From Hemibagrus wyckioides (Eukaryota > Chordata > Actinopteri > Siluriformes > Bagridae), in contig NC_080715.1 in the NCBI RefSeq assembly GCF_019097595.1, forward strand, positions 25,022,573-25,086,572: a stretch of 64,000 nt of DNA. Direction: 5' to 3'. The notes beneath the pieces are model-generated. The model had not been told where the DNA came from. It saw only the letters and a list, made by a program, of their open reading frames with translations, and ran no database searches. Numbering within the stretch: the first letter of the stretch is position 1; the number at the start of each line of letters is the position of its first letter. Shown piece by piece: positions 36,111 to 46,759 of this stretch. Made by a program: the position numbers and the translations under genes.

Positions 36111-36480
36111 CACCATCCACTTTATTTGGAACACTTGTACATTCTTGCAATTATCTAATAACCCAATCAAACAAAACATGAGAATGAAGAAAAGGACTTT
36201 CATCTTGATATATATGATGGTAACAGAAGAGCAGAATCTCCACAGTTTGCACAGAATGTTGGGAAAAACCAAAAACATTGATTGAGTGTTCTTTGGGTGG
36301 AAACACCTAGATGATAAGACGAGTCAGTGGAAAAATGGGCCGATTGGTTTGGGCTGCCAGGAAGGATATATTAATTTGTATAATCACCCTTTATACATAA
36401 GATGAACAGAACAGTATGCACAAAATATTGAACATCGAGGTGGGTGGGTCACAATATCCACATCAGGTTTCTCTTCTAAT
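36100..36480 (+). mobile_element. Abutting DNA-transposon relic
   Basis: Directly after the preceding element, a terminal phrase in the opposite direction (CATCCACTTTATTTGGAACA) starts a second relic of the same terminal-repeat type. Its body contains ATGAGAATGAAGAAAAGGAC and GATAAGACGAGTCAGTGG. It has no usable coding region. The two may be one rearranged element or two nested insertions. Confidence 0.55.
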
Positions 36481-36894
36481 CAGCTGTCAGGTTTTGTTGA
36501 GCCTCTGCCATCTTAAATGTTGCAAGTCATGGAATCAAATGAAACCAATGAATTTTTAAGACAGATTTTACAACTGGTATGAAATCAGATTAGGTTTACT
36601 TCCTCTTGTGAGTCTGGTTAGGGGTTGCTGTATGGACCACCCGCATGTAAGGTAAAGAGGTATAGATTTCAAAAATAGCAGCAGGACATACCAGACAGCA
36701 ATAAACAGAATATCTGCCATTTAATAAATAATTAAATTAATTTAAAAAGATCCCTGAAGCATGGTGTTTATTTTATTTTATTTTATTTTTTAATTCAGCC
36801 TGAGCAGGTTAAGTTATTCATGTCAGATGTATTAATGCTGCCAGTAGTTTTTGGACACTGAGTTCAGTTCATTCATGAGAGTGAAAGTTTGATG

Positions 36895-36900
36895 TTTATT
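36895..36900 (-). terminator. casq2: casq2 polyadenylation signal
   Basis: TTTATT on the plus strand, so AATAAA in the casq2 direction, lies about 114 bp beyond the casq2 stop codon. It is the first canonical signal downstream of the gene that I found. Confidence 0.55.
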
Positions 36901-37013
36901 GAGATTGTGCACAAAAATGTGCAAAAGGATTATGGTACTAAGGTGCTCATACAGGATCTAGATGTCCCTGAGCGAGTAAGCCAAGTTTTGATTCCACAGA
37001 ATTCAAGTTTAGG

Positions 37014-37119
37014 TTAGTCATCATCATCATCATCATCATCATCGTCGTCATCATCATCGTCGTCATCATCGTCGTCGTCATCATCATCATCATCATCATC
37101 ATCGTCATCATCGTCGTCG

Positions 37120-37157
<38 letters not shown>

Positions 37158-39156
37158 TTCAGTGTTGACCTTTCCGGAAAGCACATCCTCTATCCAGTCC
37201 TCAAGTTCGTCAGCAGAGGGCAAATCCTCATCGCTGTCTATCTCCATCCATACACTGTCCGCCTAGCAAAGGATTACAAAGACTTATTTTAAAAAAACTA
37301 CTTTATACTATTTAAAAATAATTTTGTGAAAGTACAAAGCAAATAGAACACAAATGTAAACTAGCACATGGGTTGTAGTTACAGTGGTATGAAAAGGTTT
37401 GGGCAACCATCACCAAATAACTTATTTTGTTTGAAATTTCTGTACCAGAATTGCTTTAAAAAATAATGTCTGCAATTTGCAGTTAATCTAGATTTTGTTA
37501 GCTTTTAAAAAAATAGAAAGAATATTAATTGTTGCATTTGCAAAAATTTTGGATACCCTACCCTTCAGCATTTAATAATACCCCCTTTGGGAGATATCAC
37601 AGCAAGCATTTTGACACTAGCTAGGAGTTGTTGTTTAAAGAGTGTCCACACACTCTATACTCTTTACACGCTAGACATGCCATGTCTAGACGTGAGATAT
37701 TCTTGGGCCACCTTGCATGCACAGCATTTTTAACCAAAGAATTTCAGTGATGTTCAGTTCAGCAGACTACGGCAAATTTCTTCAGTTTGAATTTCTTTAA
37801 GTGGTTAATGGTGGATTTTTTTTTTTCAGATATGCTTTGTATCATTATTCTGTTGTAGAAGCCAATTTCATTTCTGCATCATTTTTTTTATCTGGATTAT
37901 TGGGGAGGTTTTTTATTTATTTATTTATTTATTTTTTTTTTTGGATGAGGTTGTAAGGTAAGTTTTTTCCGCCATGCAGATTATGTTTGTGCAAGCAATG
38001 AAGCAAAGCAGAATAAAGCATCACCATTTCTGTGTGAACTAAACCTTTGTGCAAGTCCTTGCTGTCATTTGTGTATTTTGCTTTGTGTTTATTTCCAGCA
38101 TACAGGCAAACCTATCGAAGAGTTTTCGTGGCCTTCCAGACCTTGCCCTGACTTCTACAGTTCCCCATAACTGTCATTTCTTAATGACATTTTGGACAAT
38201 GGCAAGCTCATATATTTTTGTCTTTCTCTGCATTGTAGGCACCAGTTAGATTCATTTTCAGATCCCAAGTCAGATGTTTAGGTTTGAAAGTCATTTATTT
38301 ATTTATTTATTTTTATTTTATTTTTTTTTACTCAGGGATTGTCAGTGATAATTTGTAATACAAATTCTTTATTATACACACACCATAAATTTTTTTAAAA
38401 TATTTTTTTTTGTTTGCTACAGTGTTTGTATGTGTGTATGCCGATGTGTGCGTGTGTGTGTATGTGTGTGTGTATGAACTGTAGTCGACACCAAGAGTTT
38501 GTTGCTGTACTTACATCTGTGACATTAACTATTCCGATCTGAGGCCTGAAAAGGTCAATTTTAAATGTCTTCTCCCAGTACGGAAGTAGCTGAGGAGAGA
38601 GAGATGAAATGTAAATAGTGTAAAAGTCTCTTAGTTGGACAGAAATGCTTCTGCCACATATCATTGTTGAATGAGTAAGATTTGGGGGTACTGACCAGAG
38701 GGAAGTCATCAGGATCAATCCAGATCATACTCAAGTTAGGGTTCTGTGTATTGTCTCGTGCAACTTCTTTCAGAATTTCCAAGAACTCAAAGCCATCTAT
38801 AAAATTTCATAAATAAAGAACATGATGTCACACAGAAGATTATATTAGGGGTTAAATATCTAATACTGTAAGCTTTACATGCTTTATATGTACCTGGGTC
38901 CTCCTCTTCTGCAAAGGCTACAATGTGAAAGCCGTCCAGGTCATCTTCCTGCAGAACAACAAATTTAATAAATAATCAGCATTTTACAAACTGCCGAATC
39001 TCATTCTATGATATGTGATATATAGCGTTAACCTCTTCGACTGCTCTCTTTTTTTTTTTTAATTCAAACCTTAATAACTCAAAAACAAGTTGGTTTAGAA
39101 TGAACGTAAAAATTTATTTAATATTAGCTAATATTAGCTTAATATTTGGATTATGG

Positions 39157-39215
<59 letters not shown>

Positions 39216-42200
39216 TGAGGGATCAGTGGAATTTATTTTATCATTAAAAGGGTTCCTGGCCACAAAAAGGTACCTCAGGAACCTCTGGTTTAGAAATCAT
39301 CTTTATTAAATAAATTTTAAAAAAGGATTGCTGATCACCTATATATTACACAGTTTTTTCTCACTTTTTTACTTTCGTTCATTCGTTCCTTCTTCAAATT
39401 TAAATTTTTGATTAATCCTCACCCAAGTCTCAAACATGTCCTCAGCTCTCAGTTTTCGCAGTGTTGGTCTGTGAATGTAAAACAAGAAAGTCAAGAAAAT
39501 GTCATCAGTACTCATCAGAACTTAAGTTTTAACTCACGCTTAATCAAGATGATCGAAAAGTTATGTTCATATTTTTTATGAACATGTACACATCCATCCG
39601 GACAGCCATATAGCCTTACAGCCATTAATCCAGGTTTTAATTCCTTCACACTCACAAGCATACAAAAATGTATTTATTTATCTATCCGTCCTTCCAGTCA
39701 CACCGATTACCTTCTGTGCTCATTGATAAATGCCACAAGTTCCTCTTCAGTATGGGGTTTGTCTGGAATAGTGACTGCTTCCTCCATGAAGGGCTCATAG
39801 AAGTCTACTTCATTCATCTTGAGGGTCAACTCTTTCGCTACCTGAAAAATGCCAGAACAAAATAATACCAGGCCCAGAATAAGTAAGATCTCCATGTTCC
39901 TTTAGAATTTTTCCCCCTAATCTCTTCTTAAGAAGTTCTTATAGCCAATTTTGACAAATATTTGTTTGGAATTGAGCTCCTTTAAACAGAGACATGCTGG
40001 AGCAGGAAAAGAAATTTCTGAAAAATTGCCACATAAATACAGCACTCACAGATTTATCAAAGGTGGCAAAAAATTTTATGAAAGGCTGGAACTGCTCAGC
40101 AGCTTCATTGAAAGCCAGAAAATCTGAGAAGAGAAGAGAAGAGAAGAGAAGAGAAGAGAAGAGAAGAGAAGAGAAGAGCAGAAGAGAAGAGAAGAGAAGA
40201 GAAGAGAAGAGAAGAGAAGAGAAGAGAAGAGAAGAGAAGAGAAGAGAAGAGAAGAGAAGAGAAGAGAAGAGAAGGTCTGTTAGTAGTCAGTGAATTATGC
40301 AGACATTTGCTAAAATGTAAATAAAGCAATTCCTTTGCTATTTCTGTATGGGTTTCCTGACACATAAAGTTCTCGACTTTGTAAAGGCTTGTGTTTAAGT
40401 GACCTTCTATGTTTATGTGGACATTTTGAATGTGGGGGGATGTTGTAGATTAATGTTTAAGACGTTGGCCTACTGATCACAAGGTTGTGAGTTTGAATCC
40501 CAGCTCTACTAAGCTGCCACTGCTGGGCCCTGAGCTGAGCAAGGCTTTCAACCCTCAGTTATATAAAATGTAAGTTGCTCTGGATAAGGGCTTCTGCCAA
40601 AAGCTTTAAATGTGTGTCTTACTTTGGGGAATGTGTATGAACCATATCAAAACTTTGTCTTGTCTTACCCAGCATTGTGTTCTACTTCTCCTGCTACTTC
40701 ACACACTTACGCTCAGACTCCTGATTCTTGAAGTAGCCGATTACTCTGATGTCCTCTTCCATGCGGTCAAAAGCCTGCAGCTCCAAAGCATTGTCAATGA
40801 CCTCAACTGGATCATCCAACAGCTGCAAAAAGTCAAGAGTTACTGTTACATTGTACATTGCACTCATTCAACATGCAGCACAGATGGGCTATTTAAATGG
40901 GTTGATGCAATGACAGAAACAGCAAGAAGGAAATCGAATCCTTACGTCCAGCAGGAACTCCACAAGGATGTCTGCAGAAAGTAGTCCATCATACTCAATT
41001 ACACGGTCTGCCTTAAAAACATAGACACTGCCCTCTTCTTGTAGATCTGAAAATAAATGCCCTTAAGTGTTACAACTAGGAGGAAAAATAATTTAGTCAT
41101 TTTTTTTATCTTCACACTTTTACCATGTGATAAACAAATTAATCTTTTTTCACCTTCATGCAACCTTCATCCTGTGCTTTATCAACATTTTTTTTCTTAG
41201 CTGATTAGATCAGGCTGCAACTGAATGAACTTTGTGACCTTCGTAAACATGAAAACTGGATATTAAAACATGCATTAACAGTGAACAAAATAAGCATTTT
41301 CCTAATTAGCAAGCAAGCTACATGCCACTGTTTTGTAGATGTTTGCATGCTATCTGTGTAGGTTCCCTGGTTCCGGGTTTATTTTCCACCGTCCAATTAT
41401 GGAAGACTTGAAGTGAAGCCTTGCAAACCCTTTGTGAGATAATTACAGTGCCTGCAGGCTTTGTTCAGTCTTACCTAGTTTCTTAGCGACCTTGGCATCT
41501 TTCTCAGAGTCAACCATTCCAAATCCGATGTCTTTTTCCTGCAAGACTTGAGCAGCCATCTGTAGATCAACAGGACATGTAACATGGAAGTCATGCTTGC
41601 ACTTATATTAAAATTGTACAATGAATGCTTCAAAACAATGTATGCATCTATTTTACATCACAGTTTACTTCTCAGTTATTTATACTGTATATCATCTAGA
41701 ATCTACTAGTATCTACTAGAATCTAGTTATCTTCACAATTAACATTACTTCTTCAATTAGTCTACTTTACATAGGATTTACTATGTATAATATTTAACGT
41801 TACGTTTAAAGCTGCATTATCTGCTAATGAACTGATCAATTAAAACTATATTATACTGTATTTATTAGGCTTGTCTACAGACCAGTTAGATTGGGTTACA
41901 TGGTTATGTGAGTGCAAACCATACTAACAATAGTCCTGAATAAATCTGAATATCAATTCAATCTAATAAACACTATATGGCCAAACATATGTAGACACCT
42001 GAGCATCACACCCATATGTGGTTCTTCCTCAAACTGTTGGCACAAAGTTGAAAGCACACAGTTGTATAGAATGTCTTTATATGCTGTAACATTACAGATT
42101 CAATTCAGTGGAACTAAGAGGACCAAATTTGTGGCAGCATGACAATGCCCCTGTGCACAAAGTGAGCTCCATAAGGACATGGCGTGTCAAACAGTCCTGC

Positions 42201-43411
42201 ACAGAGCACTGACCTCAACCACACTGAACACCTTTGTGATGAACTGGAACACCAAATTTTCACCAGTCCTCCTCTAACGGTATCAGTGTCTCACTAATGC
42301 TCTTGTGGCTGATTGATCACAAATCCCCAAAGCCACACTCCAACATCTCAGAAGAGTGGAGGGTAATATAACAGTAAAGGTGACGAAAGCTGAAATTGAG
42401 TGTTCAAAAATACCAGATATCCACTAATATTGTATTGGATTGTATACAGTTGGATTGGATTGTATCACAGTTCGTAATGTAGCAAGATTTATTAATATAT
42501 TGTTACACTGAGAGCGCTTTTTTGGCTCTGGCACATATTGTTTAGTTCTTACCAGCTTACTACTAGAAAATGTGTAATAAAAACAGCACTATTCCTAAGC
42601 TATGCAGAAAAACTGCAAAGTAACATAAGATGGAAGCCAGAAAAAACTGGTTTAAAATGTTAGTTGTGTTTGTGTGTGGAAAAAGACAGACACATGAGTA
42701 GCTAGGTACAACATCCACCAGCTGAAGCATGTATATAAAAGCATTCAGGAGGTCCTAAGAATAAAATACAGCACTCACTGGAGTTCCTGATCAGAATAGC
42801 AATTAAGAATAGCAGAGAAGTGTGTTAGTATTCCTTTCTGTAGCTCAGAGGTAAAGAACATTGGGAGGCAGAAAGCAGGGAGCTCTAATAGAACTATTTG
42901 GCAGCTTCAACATCTTAGCAAAAGCTGGATTTTACTAAATGGCTACAGTAGCATTTGCCCTTGCAGTATAATGTATGGACAGTAATTTTCTTGTAGTAAA
43001 TATAGCACACACTTGTAGATATGAGTTCATTAATTAATGATTAGAGTGTAAACAAATAGTCATGAAATGAGTAGACATGAAATACCATAAAATATAAATG
43101 CTTAATGACCAGCACTAATAGTGACCTTTACACACACACACACACACACACAGTAAACTTCAACATTCTTTACGTTTCTGAAAAAACTAACGTTATTTTC
43201 CACTTAACATAAGTGAATATGAACTTAACATTTTGTACTGAATATTCTGTTAATTGTAAGTCACATTATCTTATTTGACCGAATTCATGTCATACACTAC
43301 TTCACCGCTAATGTATGGTTTGCAAAATACACATAGAAAAGAGATTCCACATTGTACATATTAGCTTTTCCCCAATTACTCCTTCTCTTTTGCTTATTCA
43401 TCAGTCTCTCT

Positions 43412-43476
<65 letters not shown>

Positions 43477-43724
43477 ACCTCCAGTACAAGTTCAGTCATT
43501 TGGAACTGTTTCTGCAGCTCCTTGCTGGTTGGCGCTGGTGCATGGTAGAGCAGGCATAGCATCTGGTGGTTCTTCAACGCTTTCCGGTAGTTCTTGCTGT
43601 CGATGTCCAACACTCGGTCCTTGCCATCATAGCGGGGGAACTCCAGGCCTTTCTTGGCCCATGCAAGAGCTGCCAAGCTCAAACACAGCAGCACCACCAA
43701 CCAAGGTGTCCTCATGGCTGTCAC
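37014..43724 (-). CDS. casq2: Calsequestrin 2, cardiac type (11 coding exons)
   Basis: This is the high-capacity, low-affinity calcium buffer of the sarcoplasmic reticulum lumen, which polymerises with calcium and tunes ryanodine-receptor release. Coding exons, in transcript order: 43479-43724, 41475-41559, 40946-41046, 40711-40822, 40050-40123, 39711-39841, 39423-39468, 38894-38948, 38696-38796, 38515-38589 and 37014-37262. All borders are AG/GT and the phases join to 424 residues. A signal peptide ends near residue 23, before [15 protein letters not shown]. Three thioredoxin-like domains follow, with [71 protein letters not shown] and the N-glycosylation site NVT at 339. The acidic tail is 47 uninterrupted Asp. 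[15 protein letters not shown] and [14 protein letters not shown] favour CASQ2 over CASQ1. The start could also be Met-4 (43715). Confidence 0.96.
37017..37157 (-). repeat. casq2: Coding (GAY)47 poly-aspartate tract
   Basis: Forty-seven consecutive Asp codons, a mixture of GAT and GAC, run up to the TAA stop of casq2. The tail is the low-affinity calcium-binding and polymerisation region. Mammalian CASQ2 tails are Asp-rich but broken by Glu, Asn and Ser, whereas this one is pure. The GAT/GAC mixture shows the array is not a freshly expanded perfect repeat. Confidence 0.95.
37380..38260. mobile_element. DNA-transposon relic in casq2 intron 10
   Basis: The block opens with ACAGTGGTATGAAAAGGTTT and GGGCAACC, a terminal phrase shared with fish Tc1-like families. 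Its far half has CCAGACCTTGCCCTGACTTC, AACTGTCATTTCTTAATGAC and ATTTTTGTCTTTCTCTGCAT, which I recognise from the same kind of element. It has no intact open frame. It fills most of the 1.25-kb intron between the last two casq2 exons. The boundaries are approximate. Confidence 0.55.
39161..39214. repeat. (TA)n array in casq2 intron 7
   Basis: A pure TA array of about 54 bp, between casq2 exons 7 and 8. Confidence 0.9.
40127..40274 (-). repeat. Pentanucleotide (TTCTC)n array at the casq2 exon 5 acceptor
   Basis: On the plus strand, about 148 bp of GAGAA units with one interruption begin 4 bp from the start of casq2 exon 5 (40123). In the gene's direction this is (TTCTC)n running straight into TCAG, so the whole array serves as the polypyrimidine tract and buries any distinct branch point. 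Confidence 0.92.
40441..40612 (+). repeat. tRNA-derived SINE copy 3
   Basis: The tRNA-like head (GTTGGCCTACTGATCACAAG, then GGTTGTGAGTTTGAATCCC) is followed by CTGCCACTGCTGGGCCC, GAGCAAGG and the tail CTCTGGATAAGGGCTTCTGC. It is close to the copy at 58381. It lies in casq2 intron 4, antisense to the gene. Confidence 0.8.
41971..42450 (+). mobile_element. Non-autonomous DNA-transposon relic in casq2 intron 1
   Basis: It begins CACTATATGGCCAAACATAT, a terminal phrase seen in many teleost Tc1/mariner-derived repeats. It continues with TTGTGGCAGCATGACAATGC and ACAAAGTGAGCTCCATAAGG, which are transposase-derived but full of stops. The right terminal repeat is not clear. The TA-rich insertion context is typical of the superfamily. 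Confidence 0.6.
43132..43152. repeat. (CA)n microsatellite
   Basis: A short CA array in casq2 intron 1. Confidence 0.85.
43414..43473. repeat. (TA)n array abutting the casq2 exon 1 donor
   Basis: About 60 bp of pure TA end five bases short of the exon 1 splice donor dinucleotide (GT at 43478-43477). In the gene's direction the donor reads GTGAG followed by the AT array. The array is self-complementary and could pair with itself next to the U1-binding site. Confidence 0.9.
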
Positions 43725-43739
43725 TGCTACACAAGTGTA

Positions 43740-44250
43740 CAGGTATTAATCTTGCACAAACACTGTCAGGATTCTCAGGTCCCACAATCAGGTCGCTCAA
43801 TTTTCTGTTTATCAGAGAGCTTTGTAGGAGAAAATAGCTGAAATCCAAAAAAAAGAGATCAAGCTGAAAGATATATTTCAAGACAAACCTTCATGGTCTT
43901 ATGCACCTTCTAATGTGCTGTTCAGCCTCTCTCTCTCTCTCTCTGTCTCTCTCAGTCTGCCTTACTGTTTCCGTCTCTCTTTTGGCTGGAGACAAAGCAC
44001 AGGGCTTTGAGGGGGGATACCTTACATAGCAGTAGCCCTCTGACTCTCTCCCGGGTCTTTTTTAGGAGCCCAGTTGTTTCATTGCTAAAAATACTCCAGC
44101 TAAACTGCAAGAGGCTGGAACAATGTGGGAGACTGGCTAAGCTTAGACAAATGATATTTTATCATGAGATGAACATGGCTATTTGATAACTTGCAGTATC
44201 ACTGAAAAGTAGTCAGAATTAAGTGCACACAACCCTGGCAATGTTCTGCT

Positions 44251-44289
<39 letters not shown>

Positions 44290-45240
44290 TTTGTGCAGAA
44301 AGAAAGAAGAATGTATACAACAGCATACTACACTGTAACCAGACAATCTATGAGTTAAATGAGTTAAACAAAACAGCATTCATTTCAAATAATTAATGAA
44401 GTTAGTGTTAATAATGGAGTAAGGTCAGTGATCCCAATAGCACAATGGCATTTCTACCAGTGGAGCCCTGCAACTTTAAGCATGCATGCGAGAGCATGTA
44501 GACAGACAAAGCGACACAGTAAGTTCTTTTTGTAAATAGGCATTTAAACTGGACAGCTGGTGAATTAGCTCCCTAATTGGAAGGCGCAACAGGAGAAGCC
44601 ACAGATAAATTCATTCCTCAAGAAGACTGCTGCCTTAACCTATTGACCCTCAGAGTCTAGAGAAACCCTCTGAAGAGACTGGCAGTTTAGAGGCAGACAG
44701 CTGCAACTTAGCAAAAGTAACTAAATAATATCGTTCTGCCAAGGAGACGGGAGGTTTCTGATATATAATTGATTCATTATTTTCAAAAGTTTGCAAATAT
44801 GATGTATTATATAATACATAAAATAAAATGTGAATAAAATGTACACAAATTTCTATATGAATTCATCTGATGAGGGATTTATTGTTTTTTCAATCAAATG
44901 AATTATAAGGTTTTTCCATTAAAAAAAAATTGTTATTTTTATGTCTTGCTGATGAATGTGGTCGGTGATCATGATGAATATTTCTGGGGTTATTTGTAGC
45001 ACAGGAAACTTGATACTCTTCTCATTGTCATCTATGTCTTACAGTTGAACCTACACATATAACTGTGTGTACATGTTCTGTTATTTAATTCAATTCCTCT
45101 TTAAACGTTGATAAATATGCTATAGAATACTGTGAGTTTTAGTTTCAGGCACAGAATGAAGATAATGAAATGTGAAATTTCAAAAGTATCAAAAATTACT
45201 ATAAAGAGCAGAAGCAGAACAAAAGCTAAAGCACATCAAT
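43740..45240. other. Upstream region of casq2
   Basis: This should contain the casq2 promoter and 5' untranslated sequence. I see TC tracts near 43930, a TG array at 44253-44282 and an AT-rich rest, but no clear TATA box in the gene's direction. A MEF2-like CTAAAAATAC at 44085-44094 matches the consensus at 9 of 10 positions and is only suggestive. No coding sequence is supported. Confidence 0.4.
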
Positions 45241-45247
45241 ACTCACC

Positions 45248-45295
45248 TTTAAAACTGCACCAGGTCTCTTGGTTACACTGTAGTGCAGTTTTAAA
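45248..45295. repeat. 13-bp perfect inverted repeat
   Basis: TTTAAAACTGCAC at 45248-45260 pairs exactly with GTGCAGTTTTAAA at 45283-45295 across a 22-base loop. It could form a hairpin in DNA or RNA. No surrounding element boundaries are clear. Confidence 0.75.
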
Positions 45296-45519
45296 AGGAA
45301 ATATATTTTAAGGTCATTTCCATGCTTTTTTGCGATTCATTGGCTGTCACTTGCTTTTGTCTCTGCAGGCTTCTGTGATGTGGAGGTTATAGACCTGTTG
45401 TAAAGCATGCTGTTCTTCTTTTTGCTGAAAGAAAATGTTGAAATAGACTTCTTTTGGATTTTTTTTTGCTATTTTATTGACTTGAAATTGAAAGAAATTA
45501 TTTCTTTCTTTTTAATAAT

Positions 45520-45656
<137 letters not shown>

Positions 45657-46331
45657 TCACCTGTTGTTGATAATCTGACAGGGATACTCTAAAGACCAAC
45701 ACAGTCTGTGCCTCTCCCTTGAGGTAGCAGACAATTAGACCTTAATACTGTAGTCTAAAGAATCATGAAGATGTACCCATGCTCATTCCAGACTTCTGTT
45801 CTCATGCTAGAAATACTGCATCCTTTGTAACTTACTTGTTACTGTTTACATTTTCTTAATACATTGTATAACTGTGTATAACATCACTACCTGCTTCCCA
45901 GTAGATAATGGGTTCCCTATGTGGTTCCTATCAAGGATGTTTTTTCTGTCATCTGATGGAGTTTTTTTCTTGCCACTAAATCTACCTATAGAATATTAAA
46001 GCTATTGTGTGACATTTTCTATTGTTAAATAGGCTAGAAAGATGCCTTATCCTGATGCCTTATCCTGATTTTTAAACCAACAGAGCATGTGCTATGCCCT
46101 GGATAACAACATCAGACATTTTGCTGGAATGGGAGAACATTGCACATTGGATCAGTTGGATTACTGTTTTTATTTGCTTTTGAATATCAGAATGTCAGTT
46201 GAAATGGTTTATTACTTTTGACCATCAGAATATTTTTCATAAATGCATTTAATCTTATGCCATTGGACATTTATATAATCACAGTATTCAAGAAGCCAAA
46301 GACGACATGTTTTTCAAGCAGAGACCAAAGA

Positions 46332-46706
46332 TCATGGTGAACCAGGTCCATCAAAGTTTCTTGTGCTCGGGTTGGAGATGATGTAGCTTTGGTTGTATGC
46401 TTGAATCTGAGGTTGTGAGCTCCATTCTCCCTCGATGTACTTATGGTAGGGGTCATTGGAGTGCTCCCTGCGTTTGGACTTTACTGTGCTCACTAGAATG
46501 GCCACCACAATGAAGGCATAGATCCCTATCATTACCACTAGATACCATATAACGTTATCGAAGTTTTCTTCAGCCAGTCGGACATTTATTTCACGCTCAG
46601 CCCGTGTGTCGTTCCATTGCCATTGCTTCAGGAAATCGTTCAGAGCATGAGTTAATGAATCCTGCAGGTGGAGGGTCAGGTTGGACCAATCAGATGATGT
46701 TGTCAT
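46332..46706 (-). CDS. kcne2: KCNE-family potassium channel beta subunit, KCNE2-like
   Basis: This is a single-pass accessory subunit that modulates voltage-gated potassium channels such as KCNQ1 and KCNH2 at the plasma membrane. The 124-residue product is the usual family length. It has an extracellular N-terminus with glycosylation motifs NLT (9-11) and NDT (32-34), then AEENFDNVIWYLVVMIG leading into one membrane segment (about 52-73). The cytoplasmic juxtamembrane block LVSTVKSKRREHSNDPYHKYI closely matches KCNE2, and the C-terminus ends GSP where KCNE2 ends in SP. The whole coding region is one exon, as in mammals; an AG acceptor (TTAATTAG) precedes the ATG directly, so an upstream non-coding exon is likely. 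It lies 2.6 kb upstream of casq2 on the same strand. The KCNE2-type assignment is strong, but orthology with mammalian KCNE2 rather than a fish-specific paralogue is not proven. Confidence 0.88.
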   Translation of the reverse strand: MTTSSDWSNLTLHLQDSLTHALNDFLKQWQWNDTRAEREINVRLAEENFDNVIWYLVVMIGIYAFIVVAILVSTVKSKRREHSNDPYHKYIEGEWSSQPQIQAYNQSYIISNPSTRNFDGPGSP

Positions 46707-46759
46707 CTAATTAATAAAGACAGCATAGAAGGGAAGAAAAAGACAAGGTTGTTCTCTGT

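Noticed and set aside
36947..37186. Poly-Met/Thr open frame on the minus strand
   Set aside because: It is a frame shift of the casq2 poly-Asp codons.
40105..40365. Leu/Ser/Phe-repeat protein frame
   Set aside because: It is a translation of the intronic TTCTC array next to casq2 exon 5.
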